Part shown: in pieces, positions 8,978 to 17,357 of the stretch
Layout: each line of letters begins with the position of its first letter
Numbering within the stretch: the first letter of the stretch is position 1
Source of the DNA: Arcobacter roscoffensis
Lineage (GTDB): Bacteria > Campylobacterota > Campylobacteria > Campylobacterales > Arcobacteraceae
Assembly (NCBI RefSeq): GCF_024267655.1
Contig: NZ_CP100595.1
Location: 1,488,001 to 1,552,000, forward strand
Length of the DNA stretch: 64,000 bases
Reading direction: 5' to 3'
Position numbers and translations under genes: made by a program
The notes under the pieces: model-generated
Told to the model about the DNA's origin: nothing
What the model saw: only the letters and a program-made list of their open reading frames with translations
The model's database searches: none

Positions 8978-10246
8978 ATGAATTTTTCAAGTGATAAACC
9001 AAAGGTATATTTTAAAACTTTTGGTTGTAGAACAAATGTATTTGATACTCAAGTTATGATGAGTAATTTAAAAGATTTTGAAATTACACAAAAAGAGAAT
9101 GAAGCAGATGTTGTTATAATCAACTCTTGTACAGTTACAAATGGTGCTGATTCAACTGCAAGAGGATATATAAACTCTTTGAAGAAACTTCCAAAAGACC
9201 CAAGAGTTGTATTTACAGGTTGTGGTGTGTGGACAAAAGGTGAGAGCTTATTTGAAGAAAAAAAGGTTGACTCATTATTTGGACACTCTGAAAAAGAGAA
9301 TATCAATGAACTTTTAAAGAAAGAAGAGAGATTTTTCCAAGCTGGGGATTTAGAACATATTGATGAAACAATAGTTGAAGAGTTTGTTGGAAAAAGTAGA
9401 GCCTTTATCAAAATTCAAGAGGGGTGTGACTTTAGATGTTCATATTGTATTATTCCTTATGTAAGAGGTGATGCAAGGTCTTATAGAGAAGATAAAATCT
9501 TAGAGCAAGTTACTACTTTAGCTGCAAATGGTTTTGGTGAGTTTATTTTAACAGGAACAAATGTCGGTTCATATGGTAAAAAACAACACACTTCTCTAGC
9601 AAAACTTTTAAAGAAAATGGCACAAATAAAAGGTGTTAGAAGAATTAGAATGGGAAGTATTGAACCTATTCAAATTGATGATGAATTTAAAGAAATCATT
9701 AATGAGCCATTTATGGCAAAACATCTTCATATTGCACTGCAACATACATCAAAAGATATGTTAAAGATAATGAACAGAAGAAATAAAGTATTATCTGATT
9801 TAGAACTTTTTGAGTTTTTAAAAGAAAATGGATATGCTTTGGGAACTGATTTTATAGTGGGTCATCCAGGTGAGACTGATGAGTTATGGAAAGAAGCTAT
9901 GGAGAATCTTCATAAGTTCCCACTTACTCATGTTCATGCTTTTACTTACTCAAAAAGAGATGGAACTCCAAGTGCAACTATGAAACCTGAAATTAGAGGA
10001 GATGTTGCTAAAATACGTTATAACGAATTGACAAGTATTATTGAACAGAAAAATCTTGACTTTAGACAAAACAACAAGCAAAGACTTGAAGTTTTAATAG
10101 AACAAGAGAAAAATGGAAAATATATTGGGCTTGATCAATTCTTCAATCAAATAGAAGTTGAATCTCCTGTTGATATAGTTGGAGATTGGATTTTCATAGA
10201 TGACTATGAAGCAAAGGCTGATAAAAATGTCGCAAAATTCAAATAA
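8978..10246 (+). CDS. mtaB: tRNA t6A37 methylthiotransferase MtaB
   Basis: 422 residues. Radical-SAM methylthiotransferase that converts t6A37 of ANN-decoding tRNAs to ms2t6A. The N-terminal UPF0004 domain starts with FKTFGCRTN and supplies the second Fe-S cluster Cys residues (in GCRTN, NSCTVTN and TGCGVW). The radical-SAM triad is at C150, C154 and C157 (GCDFRCSYC). A short TRAM-like tail ends the protein. The overall form matches MtaB (YqeV type) rather than MiaB or RimO: it has the CIIPYVRG context after the triad. The downstream ATPase gene begins inside its last codons. Confidence 0.9.
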   Translation: MNFSSDKPKVYFKTFGCRTNVFDTQVMMSNLKDFEITQKENEADVVIINSCTVTNGADSTARGYINSLKKLPKDPRVVFTGCGVWTKGESLFEEKKVDSLFGHSEKENINELLKKEERFFQAGDLEHIDETIVEEFVGKSRAFIKIQEGCDFRCSYCIIPYVRGDARSYREDKILEQVTTLAANGFGEFILTGTNVGSYGKKQHTSLAKLLKKMAQIKGVRRIRMGSIEPIQIDDEFKEIINEPFMAKHLHIALQHTSKDMLKIMNRRNKVLSDLELFEFLKENGYALGTDFIVGHPGETDELWKEAMENLHKFPLTHVHAFTYSKRDGTPSATMKPEIRGDVAKIRYNELTSIIEQKNLDFRQNNKQRLEVLIEQEKNGKYIGLDQFFNQIEVESPVDIVGDWIFIDDYEAKADKNVAKFK

Positions 10247-11714
10247 GATAGACAAAAATTTAGATAAAAACTTTAAGTTGATGGCAATTTCTGCCATCGT
10301 TCTTCTGATACTTTTTTTATATACAATCTACAAAAGTAGTGCTCACATACAAAATAGTTCATATTATTTAGGAATAGGTTTCTTATTCATACTTCTAGGT
10401 TTTGCACTTGTACTTAAATTTAATCAAGAAAAGGTTCGAGATTATATTCAAAGTAAAAGAGGTGGAAAGTCTATTAAAAATAGTGCTTTTAATGAAGAGT
10501 TAGTAAAATCAAGAGCACAAACTTCAAATGATATTTTAAATTCTGATATTCAAGCTGTAAGCTCAAATGTAACATTTAAAGATGTTGCAGGAATTTCTGA
10601 AATAAAAGAAGAACTTGAAGAAGTAGTTGATTTTTTAAATGAACCTAAGAAGTATTTAAAACATGGTATTAAACTACCAAAAGGTGTTTTACTTGTAGGA
10701 CCTCCTGGTGTTGGTAAAACACTTATTGCAAGAGCAGTTGCAGGAGAGGCTGATGTACCTTTTTTCTATCAAAGTGGAGCTTCTTTTGTTCAGATTTATG
10801 TGGGGATGGGTGCAAAAAAAGTTAGAGAGCTTTTTGCAAAAGCAAAGCTTAGCGCACCTGCCATTGTATTTATTGATGAAATTGATGCAGTTGGAAAAGC
10901 AAGAAGTGGAAAATCAAATGATGAAAGAGAAGCTACTTTAAATGAGCTCTTAACTCAAATGGATGGATTTGAAGGTGATAGTGGTGTTATTGTAATTGCT
11001 GCAACTAATAAAATTGAAGTTTTAGATGATGCACTTTTAAGAGCTGGAAGATTTGATAGGAGAGTTCATGTTGGACTTCCAAATATTGAAGATAGAAAAA
11101 GAATTTTAGAACTATATCTAAAAGAAAAAAACCATGAAGTAAACATAGATAAATTAGCAAATGATACTACAGGATTTAGTTCAGCATCACTTGCTACACT
11201 TATTAATGAAGCTTTATTATGTATGATAAAAAGAGAAGCAAAAGTTTTAGATATGGATGATATTGAAGTTGCTAAAAATAAATTAGAGTTTGGAAAAAAG
11301 CAAATCAAAATCCTTGATGATAAACAAAAAGAGATTTTATCTATTTATCAAGCTTCAAAAGCATTTATTTCTAAATCAAAGGTAGCATTATTTGATGAAA
11401 GTGTCGAAAAACTTAATTCTACATATCCTTCATATCATGAATTATGTCAGAATATAAAAAGAGATTTAGCTGGTATTATTGGTGTTGAAGTGATTAAAAA
11501 AGAGAAATATGCCATAAATCATAAAGATTTAGAAAGTGCTTATTCAACGGCAAAAGATATTGTAGAAAAATATAAAATGAGTGGTTCAGTTGAAGAGTTG
11601 ATTACAAATATCAAAAATGAATTAAGAGCTGACTTATCACATAATGCTGCAAATATCGAAAGATTAAAAAACATCATGTTAGAAAATGAGGTTATAAATG
11701 TTGAAGACATCTAA
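10227..11714 (+). CDS. FtsH-like membrane AAA+ ATPase lacking the zinc-protease motif
   Basis: 495 residues from the ATG at 10227 (MSQNSNK); upstream in-frame starts lie deeper in mtaB. Two N-terminal transmembrane helices (about 20-38 and 45-63) precede an FtsH-type AAA+ domain with Walker A GPPGVGKT at 158-165, Walker B IVFIDEID, the FtsH pore motif context (FVQIYVGMGAKKVRELF) and the second region of homology ending ALLRAGRFDRRVHVGLP. The peptidase part is still recognisable as helical sequence, but where FtsH has HEAGH this protein reads YQASKAF (374-380), so no zinc site exists. It may act as an unfoldase or partner of true FtsH. The same kind of protein is known as HP0286 in H. pylori. 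It overlaps mtaB and bioV. Confidence 0.88.
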   Translation: MSQNSNKIDKNLDKNFKLMAISAIVLLILFLYTIYKSSAHIQNSSYYLGIGFLFILLGFALVLKFNQEKVRDYIQSKRGGKSIKNSAFNEELVKSRAQTSNDILNSDIQAVSSNVTFKDVAGISEIKEELEEVVDFLNEPKKYLKHGIKLPKGVLLVGPPGVGKTLIARAVAGEADVPFFYQSGASFVQIYVGMGAKKVRELFAKAKLSAPAIVFIDEIDAVGKARSGKSNDEREATLNELLTQMDGFEGDSGVIVIAATNKIEVLDDALLRAGRFDRRVHVGLPNIEDRKRILELYLKEKNHEVNIDKLANDTTGFSSASLATLINEALLCMIKREAKVLDMDDIEVAKNKLEFGKKQIKILDDKQKEILSIYQASKAFISKSKVALFDESVEKLNSTYPSYHELCQNIKRDLAGIIGVEVIKKEKYAINHKDLESAYSTAKDIVEKYKMSGSVEELITNIKNELRADLSHNAANIERLKNIMLENEVINVEDI

Positions 11715-12219
11715 AAGTTTCTATTCAGGATTTTGTTTAGAAAATGAGCAAGAACTTTTTTCTGAGTATTTAATAGAAAATGATTTTACAATCTCAGGTT
11801 TTTCTTATGGGGCTATAAAAGCTTTTGAAGAAGCACTAAAAACTTCCTCAAGAGTTGATAAACTTCAACTTTTTTCACCTGCTTTTTTTCAAACACAAGA
11901 TAAAAAGTTCAAAAGAATGCAATTAATGTTTTTTAAAAAAGATGCACAAGCTTATTGTGATAATTTTTTAGAAAATATTGCATATCCACAAAAAAAAGAC
12001 ACATCTAAATATTTTAAATTAGGTACTTACGAAGAGCTTGAAGAACTTTTAATGTATGAGTGGTGTGAGGAAAAGCTTCAAGTACTTTTAGACAAAGGTG
12101 TAAAGATTGAAGTTTATCTTGGTCAAAAAGATAAGATTATTGATTCAAAAAAAGCAAATGATTTTTTTAAAGATTATGCAACAGTATATTATATAAAAGA
12201 AAAAGGACATATTTTATGA
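11698..12219 (+). CDS. bioV: Pimeloyl-ACP methyl ester esterase BioV
   Basis: 173 residues, a compact alpha/beta hydrolase. BioV hydrolyses pimeloyl-ACP methyl ester and so closes the first stage of biotin synthesis in Helicobacter and relatives, replacing BioH. The nucleophile elbow is GFSYG with Ser36, an acidic residue sits in LGQKDKII, and the catalytic His is His171 in the terminal KGHIL. Length and motif order match the known H. pylori enzyme as I recall it. The ATG at 11698 lies 17 bases inside the ATPase gene, and its stop overlaps the mogA start, so it is translationally coupled on both sides. Confidence 0.85.
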   Translation: MLKTSKSFYSGFCLENEQELFSEYLIENDFTISGFSYGAIKAFEEALKTSSRVDKLQLFSPAFFQTQDKKFKRMQLMFFKKDAQAYCDNFLENIAYPQKKDTSKYFKLGTYEELEELLMYEWCEEKLQVLLDKGVKIEVYLGQKDKIIDSKKANDFFKDYATVYYIKEKGHIL

Positions 12220-12758
12220 GTGAAAAACAAATAGCAAAAATAGGAATTATTACAGCATCTGATAGAGCTAGTAAAGGAATTTATGAAGATATTAGTGGAA
12301 AAGCTATTGAAGAGACAATGAATGATTATTTAACATCACCCTGGGAACCTGTATACAGATGTATTGAAGATGATCAAAAAACTATTGAAGATACTATGAA
12401 AGATTTAGTTGATAATCAGGGCTGTTGTTTAGTAGTAACAACAGGAGGAACTGGACCTGCTGCAAGAGATGTAACACCAGAAGCTACTGAAGCTGTATGT
12501 GATAGAATGATGCCAGGTTTTGGAGAACTTATGAGAGCTGAGTCTTTAAAGTTTGTACCAACTGCAATTTTATCAAGACAAACAGCAGGATTAAGAGGAA
12601 GTTCATTGATTGTAAATTTGCCAGGTAAACCAAAATCAATTAGAGAATGTTTAGATGCTGTATTTCCTGCGATTCCATATTGTATCGATTTGATGGAAGG
12701 ACCTTTTTTAGAGTGTAATGAAGAGGTAATAAAGCCTTTTAGACCAAAAAAGAAGTAA
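12216..12758 (+). CDS. mogA: Molybdopterin adenylyltransferase
   Basis: 180 residues, the usual length of Mog/MogA. It adenylylates molybdopterin before molybdate insertion during molybdenum cofactor synthesis in the cytoplasm. The MoaB/Mog fold signatures are present: GIITASDRASKGIYEDISG at the N-terminus, TTGGTGPAARDVTPEAT in the middle, and the GLRGSSLIVNLPGKP substrate loop. The start overlaps the bioV stop by four bases (ATGA). A molybdate uptake operon with ModE-like boxes lies at about 49.6-53.5 kb in the same window. Confidence 0.93.
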   Translation: MSEKQIAKIGIITASDRASKGIYEDISGKAIEETMNDYLTSPWEPVYRCIEDDQKTIEDTMKDLVDNQGCCLVVTTGGTGPAARDVTPEATEAVCDRMMPGFGELMRAESLKFVPTAILSRQTAGLRGSSLIVNLPGKPKSIRECLDAVFPAIPYCIDLMEGPFLECNEEVIKPFRPKKK

Positions 12759-12936
12759 ATTATATGTAAAATGTACATATAATGTACTTATTATGTATAA
12801 ATAATGTTATAAGATTTTTTTATGTTACTATAGGTAATTTTTTACCATAGTGAGTACAATTTTTATACACTTTCTTTTGTTATTTGCACATTTGTTCATT
12901 ACAATGTAAATAACAGTTAAAAAAGAAAGGATTAAA
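12759..12936. other. Intergenic region with repeats and an inverted repeat
   Basis: No gene. It contains five near-repeats of ATGTA in 12773-12808 and an imperfect inverted repeat at 12828-12850 (CTATAGGTAA, short T-rich loop, TTACCATAG). The repeat could end the mogA transcript or be an operator for the SLC13 gene that follows. AAAGAAAGG at 12922-12930 is the ribosome site for the TTG start at 12937. Confidence 0.35.
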
Positions 12937-14271
12937 TTGAAAAAAATAGCTATAGCATTAGTATTAGCACTAGCTACATTTTTTGTAGCTAGTTATGCGT
13001 TTAACACGCAACATGCAACTCTACTTGGAATTATTACATTTCTTGTTGCATTATGGACAAATGAGGCATTGCCTTTAGGTGTAGTATCACTATTTCCTAT
13101 ACTGCTTTTCCCAGCATTTGATATTATGAGTACGAACGCAACTACAGTGAACTACTCTAAGTCTATTATTTTTCTATTTTTAGGTGGTTTTATGATTGCT
13201 ATTGCAACACAAAAGACCAATTTACATAAATATGTTTCAAATAAGTTATTGACACTTTTCCCAAATACACCAAGGGGAGTTTTATTTTCACTTTCAATAA
13301 CTTCAGCATTTTTAAGTTCTCTTATTTCAAATACAACAACAGCACTTTTACTTATTCCAATTGCTATGTTCTTAACAGATGATTTAAGATTAAAAATGAG
13401 ATTAGTACTTGCAATTGCTTATGGTGCAAGTATTGGCGGTATTGTTACACCTATTGGAACACCTCCAAATTTAATTCTTTTAGGATTTATGGAACAACAA
13501 TCTATTGAAGCTATTCCATTTGTTAAATGGATTTTCTTAACAGGACCATTAGCATTTATTATGTTGTTAATTATTCCATTTGTTTTATCTCTTGGTGTAA
13601 ATAACTTAAAGTTTGATACACATTTAGAAGATAGAGAGCATTTAAGTTCTGAACAAAGAAGACTTTTATATATTTTAGGTTCATTAGTGGTTTTACTTCT
13701 AGTAAACTCTAAAATTGAGCCATATTATTCAGGTCTTGGTATCAATGAAAAAGGTATTTTACTTGCTTATGGATTGTTAATGTTCATGCCAAAGATTGGT
13801 TTCTTAACTTGGGATGATACAAAAAAGATTCCTTATGAAATTATCTTCTTATTTGGTGCAGGTTTTTCTATTGCTGCAGCCTTCTCATCAACAGGTCTTG
13901 CAGGTGAAATAGCAAACTATTTATTACAACTTACTAACTTACCAGTGGTATTCTTGATAATCTTAGTTGCAACACTGATTACATTTACAACAGAAGTTAC
14001 ATCAAATACAGCATTGATTTCAATTGCTTTACCTATTATTTATTCTTTAAGTCAGGTAGCAAATATTGACACTACACTTATTTTATTTGTAGCTACTATT
14101 TGTGCTTCTTACGCCTTTATGCTTCCAATTGCAACTCCTCCAAATGCAATTGCAATGAGTAGTGGTGCTGTAAAAGTAAAAGATATGGCTAGATTTGGTA
14201 TTGTATTTAATATCTTTGGTATTATTTGTATTACTACAATAGCTTTAGTTTACTGGCAGTATTATTTATAA
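12937..14271 (+). CDS. SLC13/DASS family anion permease
   Basis: 444 residues with about eleven transmembrane helices. The divalent anion:Na+ symporter family imports dicarboxylates, sulfate or related anions. Family features include the paired re-entrant motifs SNTTTAL near residue 131 and SNTALIS near 353, and the GTPPNLI and ATPPNAIA loops that bind Na+ and substrate. The start is TTG, preceded by GAAAGGA (12925-12931) at proper spacing; there is no nearby ATG. It stands alone between mogA and mutS2. The substrate is not determined by sequence alone; dicarboxylate is the most common for such proteins. Confidence 0.88.
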   Translation: MKKIAIALVLALATFFVASYAFNTQHATLLGIITFLVALWTNEALPLGVVSLFPILLFPAFDIMSTNATTVNYSKSIIFLFLGGFMIAIATQKTNLHKYVSNKLLTLFPNTPRGVLFSLSITSAFLSSLISNTTTALLLIPIAMFLTDDLRLKMRLVLAIAYGASIGGIVTPIGTPPNLILLGFMEQQSIEAIPFVKWIFLTGPLAFIMLLIIPFVLSLGVNNLKFDTHLEDREHLSSEQRRLLYILGSLVVLLLVNSKIEPYYSGLGINEKGILLAYGLLMFMPKIGFLTWDDTKKIPYEIIFLFGAGFSIAAAFSSTGLAGEIANYLLQLTNLPVVFLIILVATLITFTTEVTSNTALISIALPIIYSLSQVANIDTTLILFVATICASYAFMLPIATPPNAIAMSSGAVKVKDMARFGIVFNIFGIICITTIALVYWQYYL

Positions 14272-14278
14272 TAAAAGT

Positions 14279-14300
14279 ATTATAGCCTTTTGGCTATAAT
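14279..14300 (+). promoter_or_regulatory. mutS2 -10 box embedded in a perfect hairpin
   Basis: ATTATAGCC and GGCTATAAT form a nine-base perfect inverted repeat around TTTT. The right arm ends in TATAAT (14295-14300), and the mutS2 ATG starts only six bases later. There is no Shine-Dalgarno sequence before that ATG. A -10 box at this distance predicts transcription starting at or next to the A of ATG, that is a leaderless mRNA. No T-run follows the hairpin, so it is a poor terminator for the upstream gene. Confidence 0.55.
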
Positions 14301-14306
14301 GCGCCC

Positions 14307-16511
14307 ATGCAAAATATATTAAAAAAATTAGATTTAACAGACTATATAGAATCTTTTTCTAAGCTTTTAGCTAGAGAAAAATCAATCATCTTAGAAGGGG
14401 ATATAAACCTTCACTTCAAACTTATAAACGAACTTTCAAACTATGATATAAATGAACCAAAAAAAGTTGAAAATTTAGACAATCAGCTAGTTCACTTACA
14501 AAAACAAGGTATTTTAAAAGTATATGAGATTTATGAGTTTATAAAAATCATCAAGTACTTCAACTATTTAAGAAGATTTAACTTTGAGGGAAAACTTCAA
14601 GAGTGGATAGATAAGATTATCATACCTAAAGATGTAAATGAAGTTTGTAATTACTTTGATGAAAAATCAAACTTAAAACATGGTGTAAGTGATGACTTTG
14701 ATAGAGTAAATGAAGCTATCAAAAAAAATAAAGAACAAATCAAACAAAGCCTTTATAAATCAATAAACAATAGTAATCTAAGAACATATCTTGTAGATAC
14801 TCAAGTTCACTATGTAAATGGCGAGGAGTGTTTACTTGTAAGAGGTGGATTTAATCATGTATTAAAAGCTTCTGTTTTAGATAGATCAAATTCAGGTTTT
14901 TTCTATGTACTACCTCATAGTGTAAGCTCACTTAAGCAATCACAAAATGATTTATTAAATAAAAAAGAAGAAATCTTATTAAAAGTTTGTAAACAAATAA
15001 GCTCAATATTTGAAAAAAACTTAATGTTTTTAAAGTTTATTAACAAAGAGTTTGATAGATTTGATCACTATCAAGCAAGAATTTTCTTTGCAAAAATGGA
15101 TGATAAAAACTTTATTTTACCATCAAAGAAAAAAGAGAATAAACTAGTAAACTTTGCTCACCCAGCACTACATGATGCAAAACCTATAAGTATTGATTTT
15201 ACTAAATCTGTAGTTATGATTACAGGGGTAAATGCAGGGGGTAAAACTATGATGTTAAAATCAATTTTATCAGCAGTGCTTTTATCAAAGTATTTATTAC
15301 CATACAAAGCTTCAAAAGAGACACAAATAGGAAGCTTCAAAAATATCAATGCTGTTTTAGATGACCCTCAAAGTGTAAAAAATGATATTTCAACATTTGC
15401 TGGAAGAATGGTAGAGTTTTCAAAACTATTTAGTGCAAAAAATGCAATAGTTGGTGTTGATGAAATTGAGTTAGGTACCGATTCAGATGAAGCAGCAAGT
15501 TTATTTAAAGTAATAATTGAAGACTTAATGAAAAGAGATATTAAAGTAATTATTACAACTCACCATAAAAGACTAGCTGCACTTATGGCTTCAAATGATG
15601 ATGTTGAATTAATAGCCGCACTTTATGATGAAGAGAACCAACAACCAACTTATGAATTTTTACAAGGAACTATTGGTAAGTCTTATGCTTTTGAAACAGC
15701 AAGTAGATATGGTATTCCTCAAAATGTAGTTAAAAAAGCAAAAGAGGTTTATGGAGAGGATAAAGATAGATTAAATGAACTTATTGAAAGAAGTAGTGAT
15801 TTAGAGCGAGAATATAAACTAAAAATTGCAAAACTTGATGATGAGATTGATAATATGCAAAGATTATCAAGAAATTTAAAAGAGCAAAAAGAGACTTTAG
15901 ATGAGCAAATTTATTCTGAAAAATCAAAACTTCACAAAGAGTATAAAGATGCAAGAGAAGAGGCTAAAAAAGCTATAAAAGCTAAGATGGTAAGAGAAGG
16001 TCATCAGCATTTAAATACTTCCCATAAAAAAGCTAGCGAAATAAAAACTAATAAAGTAGTTGATTCTGTTGAGCTTAAAGTAGGGGATAGAGTAAAATAT
16101 AGAACAACAAAAGGTACACTTATTTCTATAAAAGGGAAAAAAGCCTTTATTGAAAATGATATGGGTATGAAAGTACAAGTTAAACTTGAAGACTTACAAA
16201 GAAGTGGAAATCCTCCAAAGATAAAAACACCTCCTAAAAAAGCAACAGTAAATGTTCAAAAACCAGATAGTGGTCATGTAAAACTTGACTTACATGGGCA
16301 AAGATCAGATGAAGCCATAGATAATCTAGATAAATTTTTATCAGATGCACTAATAGCAGGATTTGATGAAGTTTTAGTTTATCATGGAATAGGAACTGGA
16401 AAACTATCTTACGCTGTTAAAAAGTTTTTAGACTCTCATCCCAAAGTTGCTGGATATACAGATGCACACCCAAGTCAAGGTGGTTTTGGAGCTAAGGTTA
16501 TTAGGCTTTAA
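14307..16511 (+). CDS. mutS2: MutS2 family ATPase/endonuclease
   Basis: 734 residues. MutS2 suppresses homologous recombination and, in some bacteria, rescues collided ribosomes; in H. pylori it has also been tied to repair of oxidised DNA. The MutS-like core is followed by the ATPase with Walker A GVNAGGKT at 307-314 and Walker B VGVDEIELGTD, then a coiled-coil stretch (about 480-570), a KOW-like segment and a C-terminal Smr nuclease domain (about 650-734) with the LDLHG and HGIGTGKL signatures. The mismatch-recognition domain of MutS is absent, as expected. Start: no ribosome site is seen, see the -10/hairpin feature. Confidence 0.92.
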   Translation: MQNILKKLDLTDYIESFSKLLAREKSIILEGDINLHFKLINELSNYDINEPKKVENLDNQLVHLQKQGILKVYEIYEFIKIIKYFNYLRRFNFEGKLQEWIDKIIIPKDVNEVCNYFDEKSNLKHGVSDDFDRVNEAIKKNKEQIKQSLYKSINNSNLRTYLVDTQVHYVNGEECLLVRGGFNHVLKASVLDRSNSGFFYVLPHSVSSLKQSQNDLLNKKEEILLKVCKQISSIFEKNLMFLKFINKEFDRFDHYQARIFFAKMDDKNFILPSKKKENKLVNFAHPALHDAKPISIDFTKSVVMITGVNAGGKTMMLKSILSAVLLSKYLLPYKASKETQIGSFKNINAVLDDPQSVKNDISTFAGRMVEFSKLFSAKNAIVGVDEIELGTDSDEAASLFKVIIEDLMKRDIKVIITTHHKRLAALMASNDDVELIAALYDEENQQPTYEFLQGTIGKSYAFETASRYGIPQNVVKKAKEVYGEDKDRLNELIERSSDLEREYKLKIAKLDDEIDNMQRLSRNLKEQKETLDEQIYSEKSKLHKEYKDAREEAKKAIKAKMVREGHQHLNTSHKKASEIKTNKVVDSVELKVGDRVKYRTTKGTLISIKGKKAFIENDMGMKVQVKLEDLQRSGNPPKIKTPPKKATVNVQKPDSGHVKLDLHGQRSDEAIDNLDKFLSDALIAGFDEVLVYHGIGTGKLSYAVKKFLDSHPKVAGYTDAHPSQGGFGAKVIRL

Positions 16512-16516
16512 AAAAC

Positions 16517-16540
16517 TAGTACTATTATAGTACTACTTTT
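16517..16540 (+). terminator. Hairpin after mutS2
   Basis: TAGTACTA and TAGTACTA form an eight-base stem around TTA (16517-16535), followed by CTTTT. AT-rich and short, so a weak Rho-independent terminator candidate between mutS2 and the small ORF. Confidence 0.4.
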
Positions 16541-16576
16541 AACTATACTTCCTTTATAAATTTTAAAGGATGTATA

Positions 16577-16699
16577 ATGTTTGATAATATAGTTTTTGAT
16601 GTAATCTTTGGATTACTTTTTATAAGTGGAATAGTTGCTGCATTACCTTATAGTTTTTGGGCAGCAGTACATGTAGATAGTAGTGAAGACAAGAACTAA
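16577..16699 (+). CDS. Small hypothetical membrane protein (40 aa)
   Basis: ATG at 16577 preceded by AAAGGA (16565-16570) at six bases spacing; TAA at 16697. The 40-residue product is mainly one hydrophobic segment (about 8-30, containing GLLFISGIVAALPYSFWAA) with a short acidic tail VDSSEDKN. The membrane helix and the clean ribosome site argue for a real small protein. It is convergent with the gene at 16716. No family recognised. Confidence 0.6.
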   Translation: MFDNIVFDVIFGLLFISGIVAALPYSFWAAVHVDSSEDKN

Positions 16700-16715
16700 G
16701 CTCTACTACTAGTCT

Positions 16716-17261
16716 TTATTTTAATAAAATTAGTGATTTGATGGCACAATTTATTCTCTCATCTAAATCACTTATATCATCTTCCATATAATCAGTTTGT
16801 ATTTTATATACTTGTGTATCATTTAAAATAAACTCTAATACAATATAACCAGCATAAACCTTACAGCTATCACCTTTTTTTCTTTTATCTTCTCTATCAT
16901 TTTCGTAAATATAGAATTTAATATCTACTTTATCTTTAAGTTTTTCATCTGTTTCTTTGTATGTATTAAGTACTTTAATGATTCTATTATTAATATCAGC
17001 ATTTGATATTTTGTTTTCTAGATTACTTTTCATAAACTTTGAATAATCAATATATCCATCAATATTAACTGAGCCATTTTCTATAAGTTTAATAGTTTTA
17101 GAGATATTTGCTTCTGTGTTTATCTTGTCAAAAGTGATAGTCTTATTTTGACAAGGAACTCTTTTTAGATTTTTCGAGGAAGTTTTATCTATTTGAGTAA
17201 ATACACCATAAAAAAGAAACCCTAATAAAAGTATTATAATTAATATAAATCCATTTTTCAT
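16716..17261 (-). CDS. Hypothetical membrane-anchored protein
   Basis: 181 residues. An N-terminal membrane anchor or uncleaved signal (about 4-23) is followed by a soluble, probably periplasmic domain with three Cys (near 38, 133 and 172). The start ATG has AAGGA at good spacing. The mature part is mixed alpha/beta with many Lys and Asp. I do not recognise a family. It lies just downstream of, and in the same direction as, the large DUF748 protein, with a gap of 96 bases that is AT-rich and contains a repeated TCAAATGACATATTTATAA-like stretch but no clear terminator. Confidence 0.6.
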   Translation of the reverse strand: MKNGFILIIILLLGFLFYGVFTQIDKTSSKNLKRVPCQNKTITFDKINTEANISKTIKLIENGSVNIDGYIDYSKFMKSNLENKISNADINNRIIKVLNTYKETDEKLKDKVDIKFYIYENDREDKRKKGDSCKVYAGYIVLEFILNDTQVYKIQTDYMEDDISDLDERINCAIKSLILLK

Positions 17262-17357
17262 AAGTTATCCTTATAATTTTGATATAAATTAAAAGAATAA
17301 TATCAGATTATTATAAATATGTCAAATGACATATTTATAAGTTTAAGTTATAGTATT

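Noticed and set aside
10200-10226. Upstream start of the FtsH-like gene at 10200
   Set aside because: It would add nine residues inside the mtaB end without a ribosome site; the ATG at 10227 gives a usual N-terminus.
14279-14300. Rho-independent terminator of the SLC13 gene
   Set aside because: The hairpin is good, but no T-run follows on either strand, and the right arm is a -10 box.
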